This document shows, piece after piece, positions 11,040 through 22,572 of a DNA stretch of 64,000 bases (its first letter is position 1; each line of letters starts with the position of its first letter). The stretch covers positions 70,110,789 through 70,174,788 of the forward strand of contig OY282558.1 of assembly GCA_958295665.1 (NCBI GenBank), given 5' to 3'. This DNA is from Tipula vernalis (taxonomy: Eukaryota; Arthropoda; Insecta; Diptera; Tipulidae). A program made the position numbers and the translations under genes. The notes under the pieces are model-generated. The model ran no database searches, was not told the origin of the DNA, and saw nothing but the letters and a program-made list of their open reading frames with translations.

Positions 11040-11614
11040 GAGAGATTTCACTGATATATGGTATGCTGATTTGTTGGTAATAAAAGTGTTTGCTCGAAAT
11101 GAGTGTTCGATGAGTTGAGTTGTTAAAATTTTTGTCAATGCTTGATTTGATTAACATTTTTTGTTTACTATATTTATCAGTATTGTATGTATGTGATTGA
11201 TATTTTAACACGATGTCCAAAGGACAGAAGCTTTTTATAGTGATATTTGATCTGCTACGGCTGATTATAATATCCACTACGGCTGACTATAGATTATTTC
11301 GCTGATTCCTCCAACCATATTACTTATTTTATTTTTTATTCTATTTTCATTGATCCCAAAAGTGGACAGCGAACAGAGTAAATCTAAAAGACGAAATTTA
11401 TTTTGTCTTTCGATTAGATCCTTCACAATTATTGTTGATGTCGAAGATTTGTATTAACGCTTAATCATAAAGTATACTACAAAAAAACTGATAGATAAAA
11501 CTCCTATGATCTTTACCCAGTCCTTTAAAACAGGATTTTGGTCGTAAAATCATTTGAGAGCTTCTATTTTCATCTACATACTCTATATAGAACAATAAAT
11601 TGAAATTATTATAA
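11040..11614. other. no gene seen
   Basis: AT-rich sequence without a recognisable coding frame, repeat or element end. Confidence 0.5.
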
Positions 11615-11825
11615 TTGCTGCGTTCCATTTAACATGGCAAAGTACACACAAGTACTTCTGACTGCACGCAGCTACTCTTGCTAAATTTTATGAGTAGTTT
11701 GCTTTTACTTTCTTTTACTCTAGTAAAATAAAGTATAGTAATCATGAAAATTTTGGACCTTGAGATTCTAAGAGATTTATTTGTTTTGAGGTCCCCTGAG
11801 TCCGAAAAATTGGGTTTCGAAATGG

Positions 11826-11857
<32 letters not shown>

Positions 11858-12397
11858 AGTCTGTCAGTCTGTCAGTATGCCAGTCTGTCAGTCTGTCTGT
11901 GTCCTCTCTACAGCCCAGATGGTTTAACCAATCGAACTGAAACTTCAGATTTAAGCTTTTTTGATAAATTGGGACGTCCCAGTGAATTTTACTCCAAATC
12001 GGCTAACCGAAAGTGGCCACTCCCTTGGTCCAGAAAATTTATTTTGCAAATATCTTAAAAAGTATAAGGTTTACAAAAAAATACTAAAAACAAAATGTTT
12101 CCAAAAATTAAAAACGAATAAAAATAAAAAATAAAAAATTAAAAAAAAAAAAATTAAGAAAAAAATAAAATTTCTCAAAATTCTCTGTTCGTAAAAGAAA
12201 GTCGTGTGTTGGCCACACCTCAATTTTTGAATTTATAGCGACTTCGTTACCAGAATATTTAGTACAACTAATCGGTAAGAAATGGCTGATCAGTTTTCAA
12301 ATTAATTATTAATTTTCCAACTTTCCATGTTGCTTCCATTTACCATCTACTCCCAAGTACTTATTTGTAGTTTGCCACGTCAAATGGAACGCAGCAA
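11615..12397. mobile_element. 783 bp element with ~45 bp terminal inverted repeats
   Basis: The left end TTGCTGCGTTCCATTT (from 11615) and the complement of the right end (AAATGGAACGCAGCAA to 12397) match. Similarity extends about 45 bp inwards, including TGGCAAA and AAGTACTT blocks. No transposase is inside, so it is non-autonomous. The interior holds a GTCT/GTCA microsatellite and A-rich sequence. A clear target duplication was not found, so the superfamily is open. Confidence 0.65.
11826..11903. repeat. (GTCT)n / (GTCA)n microsatellite
   Basis: Tetranucleotide run of GTCT with interspersed GTCA and one GTAT-GCCA interruption. (GTCY)n tracts are known in some fly non-autonomous elements such as DINE-1/mini-me; here the tract lies inside an inverted-repeat element. 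The frame crossing it is not a gene. Confidence 0.85.
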
Positions 12398-13080
12398 ATG
12401 TAACACTCAATTCTCTTTTTTACGACCAAAATCCTTGCTTATTAGACTAAAATATTGCTACATAGATATGCCGAACTTCCTGAAATTTTATTCCTTTGTG
12501 TATCATATTCATAAAATTTAGGTATAATTCAATATGCTAAAAAAAACGATTAGCTTTACAGCATGAACAACATAATTTCAAATACAAGAAATCAAAACCC
12601 CAAAGACATAAAAAGAAATGTATTACACCTTTTTTCTCTTTTAGTATCTACCGCCAATTAAACTAAATTTGGATGAAATTATTTTCTTCTTTCCTACCCA
12701 AAAAAAAGAAACGCAAAACTTATAAAAAACTATAAATTTAAAAAATTTCTATTTTAATAGGTTATAAATTTTATAATCTTCTACTCAACTATTTACAATA
12801 ATAATAATATTTGAATTTTGAATAATAATTTTGCGACAAATTATTTAATGACAAGCTGATCCCCACAAAAAAAGTTAAAATCATGTGGTTATTTGCAAAA
12901 TAGATTTTAGTTTTATCTAAGCTCTACATTAAAGAACTTCGCTTGTGGTTTTTTGCTCATCGCCAAAAAAAAATTTTTTTTTAGTTTTTAAAGTTAAAAT
13001 CGCAACATTTTGTGGATACAAATAATAAAAACTGAGTGATTAGTGAATTTTGAGTGAATTTTAATCTTTTATAAAATAAA
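12398..13080. other. upstream region of the lipase gene
   Basis: AT-rich, no coding sequence. TATAAA at 13070-13075 is only 6 bases from the start codon, too close to act as a TATA box for this start. No promoter can be assigned with confidence. Confidence 0.4.
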
Positions 13081-15070
13081 ATGAAGTATTTAGTGTTATT
13101 TCTTGGATTATGTGGTAAGTGTTCTTTGTAAAATTGTCGGTTATTGATTTATAAATTAAGTTATTAGTTAATTTGCAAAATTTTTAATTTACGTAGTATG
13201 CGAACAAATCAATTATGTATATAAATATTTGATTTAAAATCGTGCAAGTTCAAATAATTCTAAGCAGATAAATTGTAAAAAAAAATACTTGGCAGTATAC
13301 CTTATTTGCAAACTATCCAGCCACACGAGCCCAATCTAAATATTTCTGAATTGTTTATTTATTTTCTTTCTGAAATTATATATAACCAAGTTATCCAGTT
13401 ATGGGTCTAAACACATTCTGGAATCCCCTGAAAGTAAAACCAATTTTTGTAAAAGAAACTCAGGTCAAATAGAAAATTATAGAATTAATACTTAGCTAAA
13501 TGGAAACATTTCTAAATATTTCGATTAATTGTTTGGTAAAATCTTATGGTTTCGAGTTATTTTCATGAAGTTTTCTTCCTTTGCAAATGCAAAAAAGTGA
13601 TATGGTTACTTATGTACTTAGATTCTTAATTCTTACACTACTAACTACACAAACTGACATTTTAATTTGTACACTCATTTGACAAATATGTTTGCGAATT
13701 TTCGTTATCCGAGACACTTTAATGTCGATAATGCAGAACCTTAATATAAAATATGAATGAACGCTCGTTAAACGTTGAACTCCACACGCTGATCTCATAA
13801 ATCACAACAGTTAATTTATTTAAATCACACATAAAAAAAAACCGTAGCTGTAAATTAAGAGCCAACTATAATTTATAATTTATAGAAATACGAGATTAAC
13901 GATAATTACGTAAACTTGGTGAGATCAAGTTTTTAATTCAAATGCAAATTAATTAATTCCCGATAAAATTAGCATACGCGCAAGCATCTTAATAATTTAT
14001 GTATTGGATTTTTTTATTTTTTTATATTATTATTGTTATTACTATTACAGTCTTATGGAGCACAATAGATGCGCATAAATATTCTAAGGATTACATATCA
14101 ATAAATACAGCCCGATTATATTTTTTCCGTTCCGATGGTAAACACTACAACTATACACTGGCTGATGCCTATAAAATACCACACAAATTAGACCATGAGA
14201 AACCAACTGTTCTTTATGTGCACGATCACCAGGAATCTTTACTTTCTGAATCTGTCGAGATTATGATTACGGCTTATCACATCAAAGATGAATATAATGT
14301 TTTAATTTTGGATTGGGAACAATTGGCTGCATCGAACCTCTATGAAGCCGCCGTTAATACACATAGAGTGAGATTCATTTGAAACTAATTTATTTTTATT
14401 ATATTTCATAAAAAATGTTTATTTTAAATTATAGATTGCACCATTCTTAGCCCGATCCCTTATCGATATGTTTGACACTGAATTAATTTCAATCAATCAA
14501 TTACATTTGGTTGGATACGGTATGGGAGCTCATATATGTGGACATGCCGCATTTTTGGTGCGCAAAGAAACCGACAACATTAAACGTATTAAGAGAATCT
14601 CTGCGTTAGATCCAACATTCTATCCATTCTATCCATCAATAGTCAGACATTTAGAACATGATGACGCTTTATTCGTTGATGTAATTCACACCGATGCATG
14701 GATTTCAGGTGTACCAATTAGTACCGGTACGGTAGACTTCTGGCCAAATGAAGGTAAGGCTGGTCAACCGGGATGTCCCGATCACTTTTTATCACCATTA
14801 GATGGTAATTCGTGTAATCATCGTCGCGCATGGCGTTTCTGGGCTGAAAGTGTTGCGGCCGGTATTGATGGATGCAAAAGTATTTTCCAAGCAGTAAAAT
14901 GTAGTTCGTGGCTTACATTCAAATTGAATTCTTGTTACGAGAGTAGTGCAAATTCAAATATGGGTCTTGGAGCATCGCATGGAGCTCGTGGAAATTACTT
15001 CTTGCAAACAAATGCTCGTTCACGATTCTCGAAGGGACCACAAGGAACAATTTATGATAAACAATTTTAA
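13081..15070 (+). CDS. secreted lipase-family protein with missing catalytic Ser
   Basis: Three exons read cleanly: 13081-13114, 14051-14367 and 14435-15070. The introns are GTAAGT..TTACAG and GTGAGA..TATAG, with phases 1 and 0. The product is 328 aa. Residues 1-19 form a signal peptide (MKYLVLFLGL core). The fold is that of the pancreatic lipase family: LILDW at 96-100, nucleophile elbow at 144-148, ALDP with the acid Asp176, and CNHRRAW with His246. The elbow reads GYGMG instead of GxSxG, so position 146 is Gly (codon GGT) where the nucleophilic Ser is expected; the other two triad residues remain. Hydrolysis of lipid esters is therefore unlikely by the usual mechanism. Inactive lipase homologues, such as fly yolk proteins, bind rather than cleave. 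The frame is open with good splice sites, so it looks like a real gene. Function: extracellular binding protein by inference only. Confidence 0.9.
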
Positions 15071-15929
15071 GTAATCAGAATCATTAATGTGGACCAATCT
15101 ATTTAATTTATTAATTATTTATGTATTTATTTAAATGACATAAGAAAATATATTTTGTAAAAGAAAATCAACAAAGTAGTTTTTCTGTAGTATTAAGATG
15201 TTCCTGGCGTTGTTTGTAATTGAGTTTGAGTCTGAGAAATGTACTTCCTATACTTAGACTGCTCAGAAGAAACCAAATTATTAAAAATTTTAAGATGGAA
15301 AAAATGGAATTGCAAGTAATTGTATTGGACTGTCTTTAGCAAGAATAATGCCTTTGAGCTTTGGCAAATCAAAAGGCATGTAATTATATTTTTAAGGTGG
15401 TTTAGAAAAAAAAAATATTTAGTTTTACAATTTTATTTATTACGCCTTATTACAACTTTATCTGATGTTTTTAATTATTGCAACGATGTACTTTCTATTA
15501 CGTTGTCATGCTTAAACAGAATTAATTGACACCTTACAAATACTCCTTTATTATCGATTGTTGGTGGTACGATCCGAAACCAAAAAATATTATTTTATTT
15601 TTTATTTCTTTTAATGTTTATTTTATTTGTTCGCAAAATTTTAGAAGTTACTTTTTGAATTTGTGTCTCGATTACTCTTGGTTGAGCTTTCAACATTATG
15701 TTTGGTTTTAGAAATACAGTTTGATTCTCTACTAATTTAGGAAGTTATTCTTTCTTTTCGTTTCGTTTTGTTTTTCCATTTTCGAAAGACATTCTCCGAA
15801 ATGATTGTATTGAAATTGTCAAAAAATTTGAAAATTAGCTGGTTTCTATGGAAGTTGATTGGAATGGATCGTTTCGATTTCATCGGAAGTATCTATTAGG
15901 GTTTACTCAGATTCCTGTATCGTGTTATG
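15071..15929. other. 3' flank of the lipase gene
   Basis: AT-rich flank with no strong AATAAA directly after the stop; weaker A-rich variants occur at 15140-15160. No gene or repeat recognised. The gypsy element begins at 15930. Confidence 0.45.
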
Positions 15930-16068
15930 TGTAACGTAGTGAAACACGCTATAGGCTTAGTTTTATAATAATGTCTTTTATTAAGCAGTAGTGACAATTA
16001 CATGCATTGCTAATTAACCTACACAACATGATGGGTGCGTTCCATAACACATAATATGTCATGTCACA
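15930..16068 (-). repeat. 3' LTR of the gypsy element
   Basis: 139 bp, TG...CA. It differs from the other LTR at only a few bases (for example ATAGGC versus AGAGGC, and AATTAACC versus ACTTAACC). Unusually short for a gypsy LTR. TSD TTATG at 15925-15929. Confidence 0.95.
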
Positions 16069-16085
16069 TCCCCCCGTTTCTGTTT
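16069..16085 (-). promoter_or_regulatory. polypurine tract next to the 3' LTR
   Basis: Read on the minus strand, AGAAACGGGGGGA lies directly before the 3' LTR. Such tracts prime plus-strand DNA synthesis. Confidence 0.75.
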
Positions 16086-16253
16086 TGAAGCGGTTTCACA
16101 TATTCCATATTCTTATTTCATATTTCTTTGTTCTTTATTGTGACGCTGCTTCAAAACGAAAACGTTTACAAATTATAAGTAAAACTAGATAAACAAAATA
16201 TACATTTTCATTTCTATAATATACATGTCTTCATTGACTTTTTTTATTTTATT

Positions 16254-17506
16254 TTATAGATTGAGTTTTTGAATAGGTTTTATTTGTCTTCCAAAACTTG
16301 AAGTTTTGATAGTATAATTATTAATATTATTCTCAACCGTTTCGTCTGAATGCGACTTGCTCTGAGTATTTCTTCTTACTATTTTGTCATAGTCTGTTTT
16401 CACATATACTGATTTTGGTGCTTCTGCGTTTTCAACTACCGTCCCCGCTGTCCATTCTCTCGTTCCAATTTGTAACCTAACTTTGTCATTTATGTTCAAC
16501 GGTATTGCGACTTTTGCTCCTCGATCAGCGTATTGTTTTTGTTTGTCCCTTAACGTTTGTAAATTTTCCTGAACTTTTGTTATTATTTTTGATTTTAATT
16601 GATCTCTCTTAATTGGTAGTATACTTCTGGTACGTCTACTAAATAGTCGTGAATTAGGTGATCCTAATTCATCACTGCGTGGTGTATTTCGCCAATTTTG
16701 TAATGCTAGATAAATATTCGTTTTATCTTTAAAACATTTCTTTAGCAATATTTTAGCTGTTTGGACCCCGCGTTCGGCCAAACCATTCGATCTAGGAAAT
16801 CTTGGACTCGATATTTGATGTCTGAAATTCCATTCTTCAGCGAATTTTTGGAATTCAAATGATGAGTATTGTGGTCCGTTATCAGTTTCTAATATTTCTG
16901 GAGTTCCGTGCACAGAGAACCATTTTTGTAACTGATTTATTATTTGTATTGAATGTGTGTCGTTAAGCCTCTCAAAGTCTATAAAGCCAGAGTAGCTATC
17001 CACAATCAACAAATAACTTTCTGAATTGAACGTAAACAGATCTGATCCGACTATTTGAAATGGTAAATCTGGTACTAATTTTTGAGTGATAACTTCTTTT
17101 ACATTATTACACTGTGTTTGTTGACATACAGAAAATTTACTCACGAGTTATTCTATGTCACTTGCTAAGTTTTTCCAATAAAAACTTTGTCGAACCAGTC
17201 TTATGGAACTTTGTATTCCTATATGTCCAATATGAGCTATTTTTAGTATTTTTGAAATTTGTTTGGTTAGTATTACTATTTTTTCCCCTTTATAAATTAT
17301 TTCATCGTATACTCCTACTTCGTCTTTGAATGTTGAAAAATGTTTAAAACTTTTTGGAATTAACTTCTCTTCAGGCCATCTCGTCATTATGTAATTTTTC
17401 AATATTCTTAGATCTGCGTCGTTTTTAGTATCTTCAACTTCATTGATTCTGTTCTTTACATCACGACTTAGAGCATCTGCAATGGGAATCTCCGTACCCT
17501 TTCTAT
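16254..17506 (-). pseudogene. gypsy integrase part of pol
   Basis: Starting at the P-like insertion, the frame first gives the end of RNase H and linker (GTEIPIADALSRD). Next comes the integrase zinc-binding region (IAHIGHIG..) and a TAA stop at 17148-17150. The same frame then continues to 16254 with the DDE core: first Asp in VGSDLF, second in ETDNGPQYSS, Glu in GLAERGVQ. The C-terminal part is basic. One nonsense change therefore separates two long open parts. Strand transfer of the retroviral-type DNA into the genome is the family role. Confidence 0.93.
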
Positions 17507-17513
17507 ATATTAC
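17507..17513. repeat. left target duplication of the P-like element
   Basis: ATATTAC, matched at 24748-24754. A 7 bp duplication is what is described for Protop/1360-type P relatives, whereas canonical P elements make 8 bp. Confidence 0.85.
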
Positions 17514-18777
17514 CACAGAGGACTATACCAGAGAGAGATCTTCTATGTGTCCATGTTGTATATAAAATAAAATCGTAAAATTATTGGTACTTTTTGAAAA
17601 GCGCCAGGTGAAAAGAGGATAAATATACATCATTATCTTGTATCACTTTCGAACACATAGCTATTATTTTTATTTTACTATTCCAAAATAACGTAGCGTT
17701 TTTCTTACTTCCTTGTGTTACAATTTCATTCTAAAATGGAACAGAATTTGTACGCCTGCGTAGTGCGTACATGCGTAAGTATATGTATTTTGTAAATATA
17801 AATATGTATGTATGGACATATTTAAATTACATATAATATTTAGCTCCACATAGAAACTTATTTAAATACAAGTTCTTAATTTTTCTAAATAAAAATAAGT
17901 TGTTATCAACATGACATAATTAAATATTGCATAGCTTTAAATTTGGTAGTACAAAAGTATCAGCGTGTGGAAATTATAACACAGTTTTGGGTTTAGTATT
18001 TCTAAGTTTATGAAGGAAAAAGGCGATTGTAAATTTGTTTCATGGAATACGATCGAGAAAATCAATTGTTGTTGTTGCAAATGTATATGTATGTCAAATA
18101 TCATTTCTTCTTTCTTGAACGAATAATTAATATAACAAAATGTAGATAGCTATTTGTGGTGGTTTTGTCCTTGGTTTTGTCTATACTAATTTTGTATTAT
18201 GTGTTAGTGAAATGTGTGACTGCGCATGGCCTAAATGTAAATAAAAACATCAGAAAAAAAATTCTTTGATCGAAATGATGTTGAATGAATTTGTATTGTA
18301 TTTTTTTTTTTCATGGAATAGAGAAAAGTTTGATTTGGTTAGAGGAAACAAATCAGTGTTAAATATAAATTTTACTAATGATTGGTTTACTGGTTGCTAA
18401 AATGTATTATGAATTTTGAAGTATTTTTGTTATTTCAGATTATAGAATCAGCAAGGTAAATTGTAAATAACATTAAAATAAAAAGGTAAATGACCTTTTG
18501 AGGAAGAATATGCTTTCGCATCAACATCTAATCAGTATTTGGTTTTTGCAATAATAATGCAAAGCTGTCCGTAAAAAAATGTTAAAAATATTTCGATATT
18601 AAAACAAATACAACTAGAATAAGATATTAATATACATATTTAATTACTTAAAATTTTCAATTATTTTGGTGCCTTGGTACATATTACAGATTTTTGTCGT
18701 ATCTTTATAATTTCTATGTTGTTGTTGTTTAACTGACTTGCGAAGCCAAACTAATAAAAAAAAAATAAAATAAGGAA
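17514..18777 (+). repeat. left inverted arm of the P-like element
   Basis: This 1264 bp arm matches the right arm in inverse orientation almost base for base along its whole length. Examples are the block ending TAAGGAA at 18777 against TTCCTTA at 21601, and the outer 300 bp. The inner part contains, inverted, sequence homologous to the 3' end of the transposase gene. I see no THAP-encoding exon in it. Confidence 0.9.
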
Positions 18778-18795
18778 GGTTTGTGATAACTGTAA

Positions 18796-20991
18796 AAAAA
18801 TAGAAAAGACTGTTTTATATACAAAAAAAAATTAGTAGAAGCGAAAAAAAAAATCAACCAGTTTAGAGCAAAATATTTGAAGTTAAAGAGGAATTTTAAT
18901 AGTTTGAAAACCAAAAATCAAAAAATTAAAAACACTAGTGTCGATGATATGATTGACCAAATTAAATCCGCAAATGAGCCTACCAAAAATGTATGCAAAC
19001 TTCTTCTAAAACAGGATTACTATTATACGGAAAACGACAAAACATTCGCACAGTGTTTGTACTATAAATCTGCGGCAACATACAAATATTTGAAATCTAC
19101 CTTTGAATTAAAACTACCGTCTATTTCCTCAATATATAAATGGTCACCGATTAAGTTTATTTCACCTGGAACAAACCTCATTTTATTAAGACAATTGCAG
19201 CATTTATTCCAGAATATGTCATCTTCTTCGCGGATATGTGTCTTATCTTTCGACGAAATCACAATCAAAAAAGATCTTACTGTAAATCCTGTAACCGATA
19301 AAGTTGAGGGATATTGTGATAACGGGCATCAGAGGACAAGTCAATTGGCTACTTCGGCTATTTTTTTTATGTTGCGTGGTTTAGTGGGAAGTTGGAAGCA
19401 TGTGCTAAATTATGTACTTATTAACAACTCAATTAACGTTCCTGAACTCTCGCAATTAATAATAAACAATATCAAGCTGTGTCAAGAAGTTTTAAATTTG
19501 CAAGTAGTGATGATAACGTGCGATCAAGCTACAACGAACATAGCTGTTTATAAACATTTTGGTGTTGGACCGGAAAAACCTTATATACTTGTAAGTGACA
19601 AAAAAATTTTCATGCAGTACGACCCACCACACCTAATAAAATCTGCCAGAAATGCTTTTATAAAACATCAGTTCATGCATTCGGACTACGGCAAAACGGA
19701 TTTTAGTGTTGTAAAATTAATATACGAACACGAACAAAAACAAAAAGTTAGATTATTGCATAAATTAACAAAATGTCATATGGAGCCAAACAGTTTTCAA
19801 AAAATGAGTGTCAAACTGGCTGTCCAAGTTCTAAGTAATTCTGTTGCTTGTGCTTTACGTACTGCACTTAAAACAACTCCATCAATTTTTGAGAACATTT
19901 TAGAAAATGTTATACCGACAGCAAAAATAATAGAGGCATTCAACAATATATTTGACTGTCTTAACTGCCGCAGTTTCGCTTCAAAAAATCCTTATGAACA
20001 GCCGCTTAAGATTAATAGTAAAACATATATTTATTTGGAGCAGAGCCTAGAATTTTTAAGAAATTTAAAAATTATTTCAAAAAATGAGAATTATTTTAAA
20101 TTCTTAAAAGGACTTGAATTAACCATATCGGCTCAACTAGCGTTGATTCAATATCTAAATTCAACTTTTGCTGTTGAATTTATATTGACCGGGAAAACGA
20201 ACCAAGATGCCTTAGAAAATTTCTTCTCGGCTTTAAGAGGCAAAGGCGGATATAACTACATGCCTTCTAGTTATGAAATCGGTGTTCACTACGCTAATAT
20301 TGTCGTTATGAAAATCTTATTTCATTCTATTCATGGAAATTGTTTACCAGACGACTCGGAAAGTTTAAAATTAAACTGGAAAGATTTTAAGGATGACTAC
20401 AACATTAGCTTGAAATATCCAGAATCAGATATACCGGGTTCATCAAAAGAAACTGATTTGTTGATTAACATAACAGAATTGAATATTCTCACTACAAATG
20501 CTATCGCTTATTATGCCGGGTACTGCGTCTACAAAAAAATTGACTGTGAAGAATGTAAAGCAAAATTATTAAAATCCGATATGGAAATCAACGGGGACGA
20601 CGTATTTTTACACGAAAAATTTTTTAAAAAAGGTCAAGGTACAAATTTTGGGTCTTTAAAAGCACCATCAGATGAGATGTTTAAAGTTGCCCAATTTTTG
20701 GTTCAAATATTTGAAATTTATTTCAATCAAAAAAGCCACATCAATAATGTGTGTGAGGAAATGGCTAAATTCAGTTTATTCCAAATAAAAACTGAATTCC
20801 CACAGTTTTTACCCGAAGAAACTGAACCATGCTTTGGGCATATTAGTTCCTTAATTAATTTTTTTTTATTAGTTTTGCTTCGCAAAAATTGTAAATGGTC
20901 AGTTAAACAACACCAACATAAAAATTATAAAGATACGCCAAAAATTTCTAATAGCAAGGCATCAAAAAAATTGAAAATTTTAAGTAATTAA
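18796..20991 (+). CDS. P-element-like transposase lacking the THAP domain
   Basis: The frame is open from 18796 (after TAA at 18793) to the stop at 20989-20991. The first ATG is 18949 (inside VDDMIDQI), but a TAG at 18801 preceding AAAAGAC looks like a splice acceptor, so an upstream exon probably once supplied the start. The N-terminus is Lys/Leu-rich and coiled-coil-like. The core shows P-family motifs: LSFDEITIKK (first Asp), ITCDQATTN (second Asp), MQYDPPHLIKS, and QDALENFFSALRGKGG with the late Glu. No C2CH THAP finger is encoded, although P transposases normally begin with one. No stop or frameshift over 2.2 kb suggests the copy is young. It would cut and paste P-like ends only with DNA binding supplied elsewhere; that is inference. 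Confidence 0.85.
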   Translation, partial: KNRKDCFIYKKKLVEAKKKINQFRAKYLKLKRNFNSLKTKNQKIKNTSVDDMIDQIKSANEPTKNVCKLLLKQDYYYTENDKTFAQCLYYKSAATYKYLKSTFELKLPSISSIYKWSPIKFISPGTNLILLRQLQHLFQNMSSSSRICVLSFDEITIKKDLTVNPVTDKVEGYCDNGHQRTSQLATSAIFFMLRGLVGSWKHVLNYVLINNSINVPELSQLIINNIKLCQEVLNLQVVMITCDQATTNIAVYKHFGVGPEKPYILVSDKKIFMQYDPPHLIKSARNAFIKHQFMHSDYGKTDFSVVKLIYEHEQKQKVRLLHKLTKCHMEPNSFQKMSVKLAVQVLSNSVACALRTALKTTPSIFENILENVIPTAKIIEAFNNIFDCLNCRSFASKNPYEQPLKINSKTYIYLEQSLEFLRNLKIISKNENYFKFLKGLELTISAQLALIQYLNSTFAVEFILTGKTNQDALENFFSALRGKGGYNYMPSSYEIGVHYANIVVMKILFHSIHGNCLPDDSESLKLNWKDFKDDYNISLKYPESDIPGSSKETDLLINITELNILTTNAIAYYAGYCVYKKIDCEECKAKLLKSDMEINGDDVFLHEKFFKKGQGTNFGSLKAPSDEMFKVAQFLVQIFEIYFNQKSHINNVCEEMAKFSLFQIKTEFPQFLPEETEPCFGHISSLINFFLLVLLRKNCKWSVKQHQHKNYKDTPKISNSKASKKLKILSN

Positions 20992-20999
20992 ATATATTA

Positions 21000-21254
21000 T
21001 ATCTTATTCTAGTTGTATTTGTTTTAATGACTAGATATTTTTCGCCTCCTATTGTGTAAATCGTAACCTATAAATTATTTAAATTCAAAAGATTTAACCT
21101 GACATTGGCCGAACTTTGGTAAATATGATGAATAGCTTTCAATTTATTTTGAGGTAATTTTTGCCATAATAGTAATAGATTTTTAAGTTTACGAAATCAA
21201 AATTGTTTTTACCTTTCGGCAAATACACTTTCGGTAAATCGGGTTAACACTGTA
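21000..21254. other. unassigned spacer in the P-like element
   Basis: The first ~30 bp after the transposase stop (to about 21030) match the later duplicate copy near 21740-21780. The rest is AT-rich without coding signal. Confidence 0.5.
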
Positions 21255-21525
21255 ATGGGCTCCTCCGGGCGAATTGGCACCGAAGCAGACAACGGTGGGT
21301 CTGCCAGTCAACAAGGTGATGGCGACAGTTTTTGGGATGCACGCGATATAATCCACAACGATTAGCTTGAAAAGAGGAAAACGATAAACGGAAAATATTA
21401 TGCAGACTTTTGGATAGATTTCACAATCATTTACGGAAAAACCATCATATTTGGCGATGAAAAAAGTTATTTTCCATCAAGACAATGAACGTGTACAACT
21501 GTACAATGTACATACACTACAATAA
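21255..21525 (+). pseudogene. mariner transposase fragment inside the P-like element
   Basis: Translated pieces match the mid-part of mariner transposases, near the first and second catalytic Asp: ELAPKQTT, NKVMATVFG and KKVIFHQDNE. Small indels and stops break the frame and no inverted repeats are visible. It lies between the transposase gene and the duplicated 3' segment, so the P-like element carries it as a passenger or an insertion remnant. Confidence 0.75.
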
Positions 21526-21530
21526 AAATA

Positions 21531-21780
21531 AAAACTGAACTCCCACAGGTTTTATACGTACCCGAAGAAACTGAACCATGCCTTGTATTGGGCATATTTG
21601 TTCCTTATTTTATTTTTTTTTTATTAGTTTGGCTTCGCAAGTCAGTTAAACAACAACAACATAGAAATTATAAAGATACGACAAAAATCTGTAATATGTA
21701 CCAAGGCACCAAAATAATTGAAAATTTTAAGTAATTAAATATGTATATTAATATCTTATTCTAGTTGTATTTGTTTTAAT
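21531..21780 (+). repeat. direct duplicate of the transposase 3' end
   Basis: 21531-21780 matches 20789-21030, from the AAAACTGAA.TCCCACAG block, across the stop, to TTGTATTTGTTTTAAT. There are small indels, for example TACGTACCCGAAG versus TACCCGAAG. The copy at 21601 onwards is also the inner edge of the right arm, so the same sequence exists three times, once inverted at 18610-18777. Confidence 0.85.
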
Positions 21781-22572
21781 ATCGAAATATTTTTAACATT
21801 TTTTTACGGACAGCTTTGCATTATTATTGCAAAAACCAAATACTGATTAGATGTTGATGCGAAAGCATATTCTTCCTCAAAAGGTCATTTATCTTTTCTA
21901 TTTTAATGTTATTTACAATTTACCTTGCTGATTCTATAATCTGAAATAACAAAAATACTTCAAAATTCATAATACATTTTAGCAACCAGTAAACCAATCA
22001 TTAGTAAAATTTATATTTAACACTGATTTGTTTCCTCTAACCAAATCAAACTTTTCTCTATTCCATGAAAAAAAAAAAATACAATACAAATTCATTCAAC
22101 ATCATTTCGATCAAAGAATTTTTTTTCTGATGTTTTTATTTACATTTAGGACATGCGCAGTCACACATTTCACTAACACATAATACAAAATTAGTATAGA
22201 CAAAACCAAGGACAAAACCACCACAAATAGCTATCTACATTTTGTTATATTAATTATTCGTTCAAGAAAGAAGAAATGATATTTGACATACATATACATT
22301 TGCAACAACAACAATTGATTTTCTCGATCGTATTCCATGAAACAAATTTACAATCGCCTTTTTCCTTCATAAACTTAGAAATACTAAACCCAAAACTGTG
22401 TTATAATTTCCACACGCTGATACTTTTGTACTACCAAATTTAAAGCTATGCAATATTTAATTATGTCATGTTGATAACAACTTATTTTTATTTAGAAAAA
22501 TTAAGAACTTGTATTTAAATAAGTTTCTATGTGGAGCTAAATATTATATGTAATTTAAATATGTCCATACAT

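Noticed and set aside
11744..12058. 104-codon frame with CLSV repeats
   Set aside because: Produced by the GTCT microsatellite; no protein resemblance outside it.
13070..13075. TATAAA as lipase TATA box
   Set aside because: Only 6 bp upstream of the start codon, so it cannot position a start site for this mRNA.
13999..14050. Start of the lipase at the ATG at 13999
   Set aside because: 14051 is preceded by a good splice acceptor, and exon 13081-13114 supplies a proper signal peptide in the matching phase.
18209..18241. Short Cys-containing start (MCDCAWPKCK) in the left P arm as a THAP exon
   Set aside because: It stops after 10 codons and lacks the C2CH spacing and the rest of THAP.
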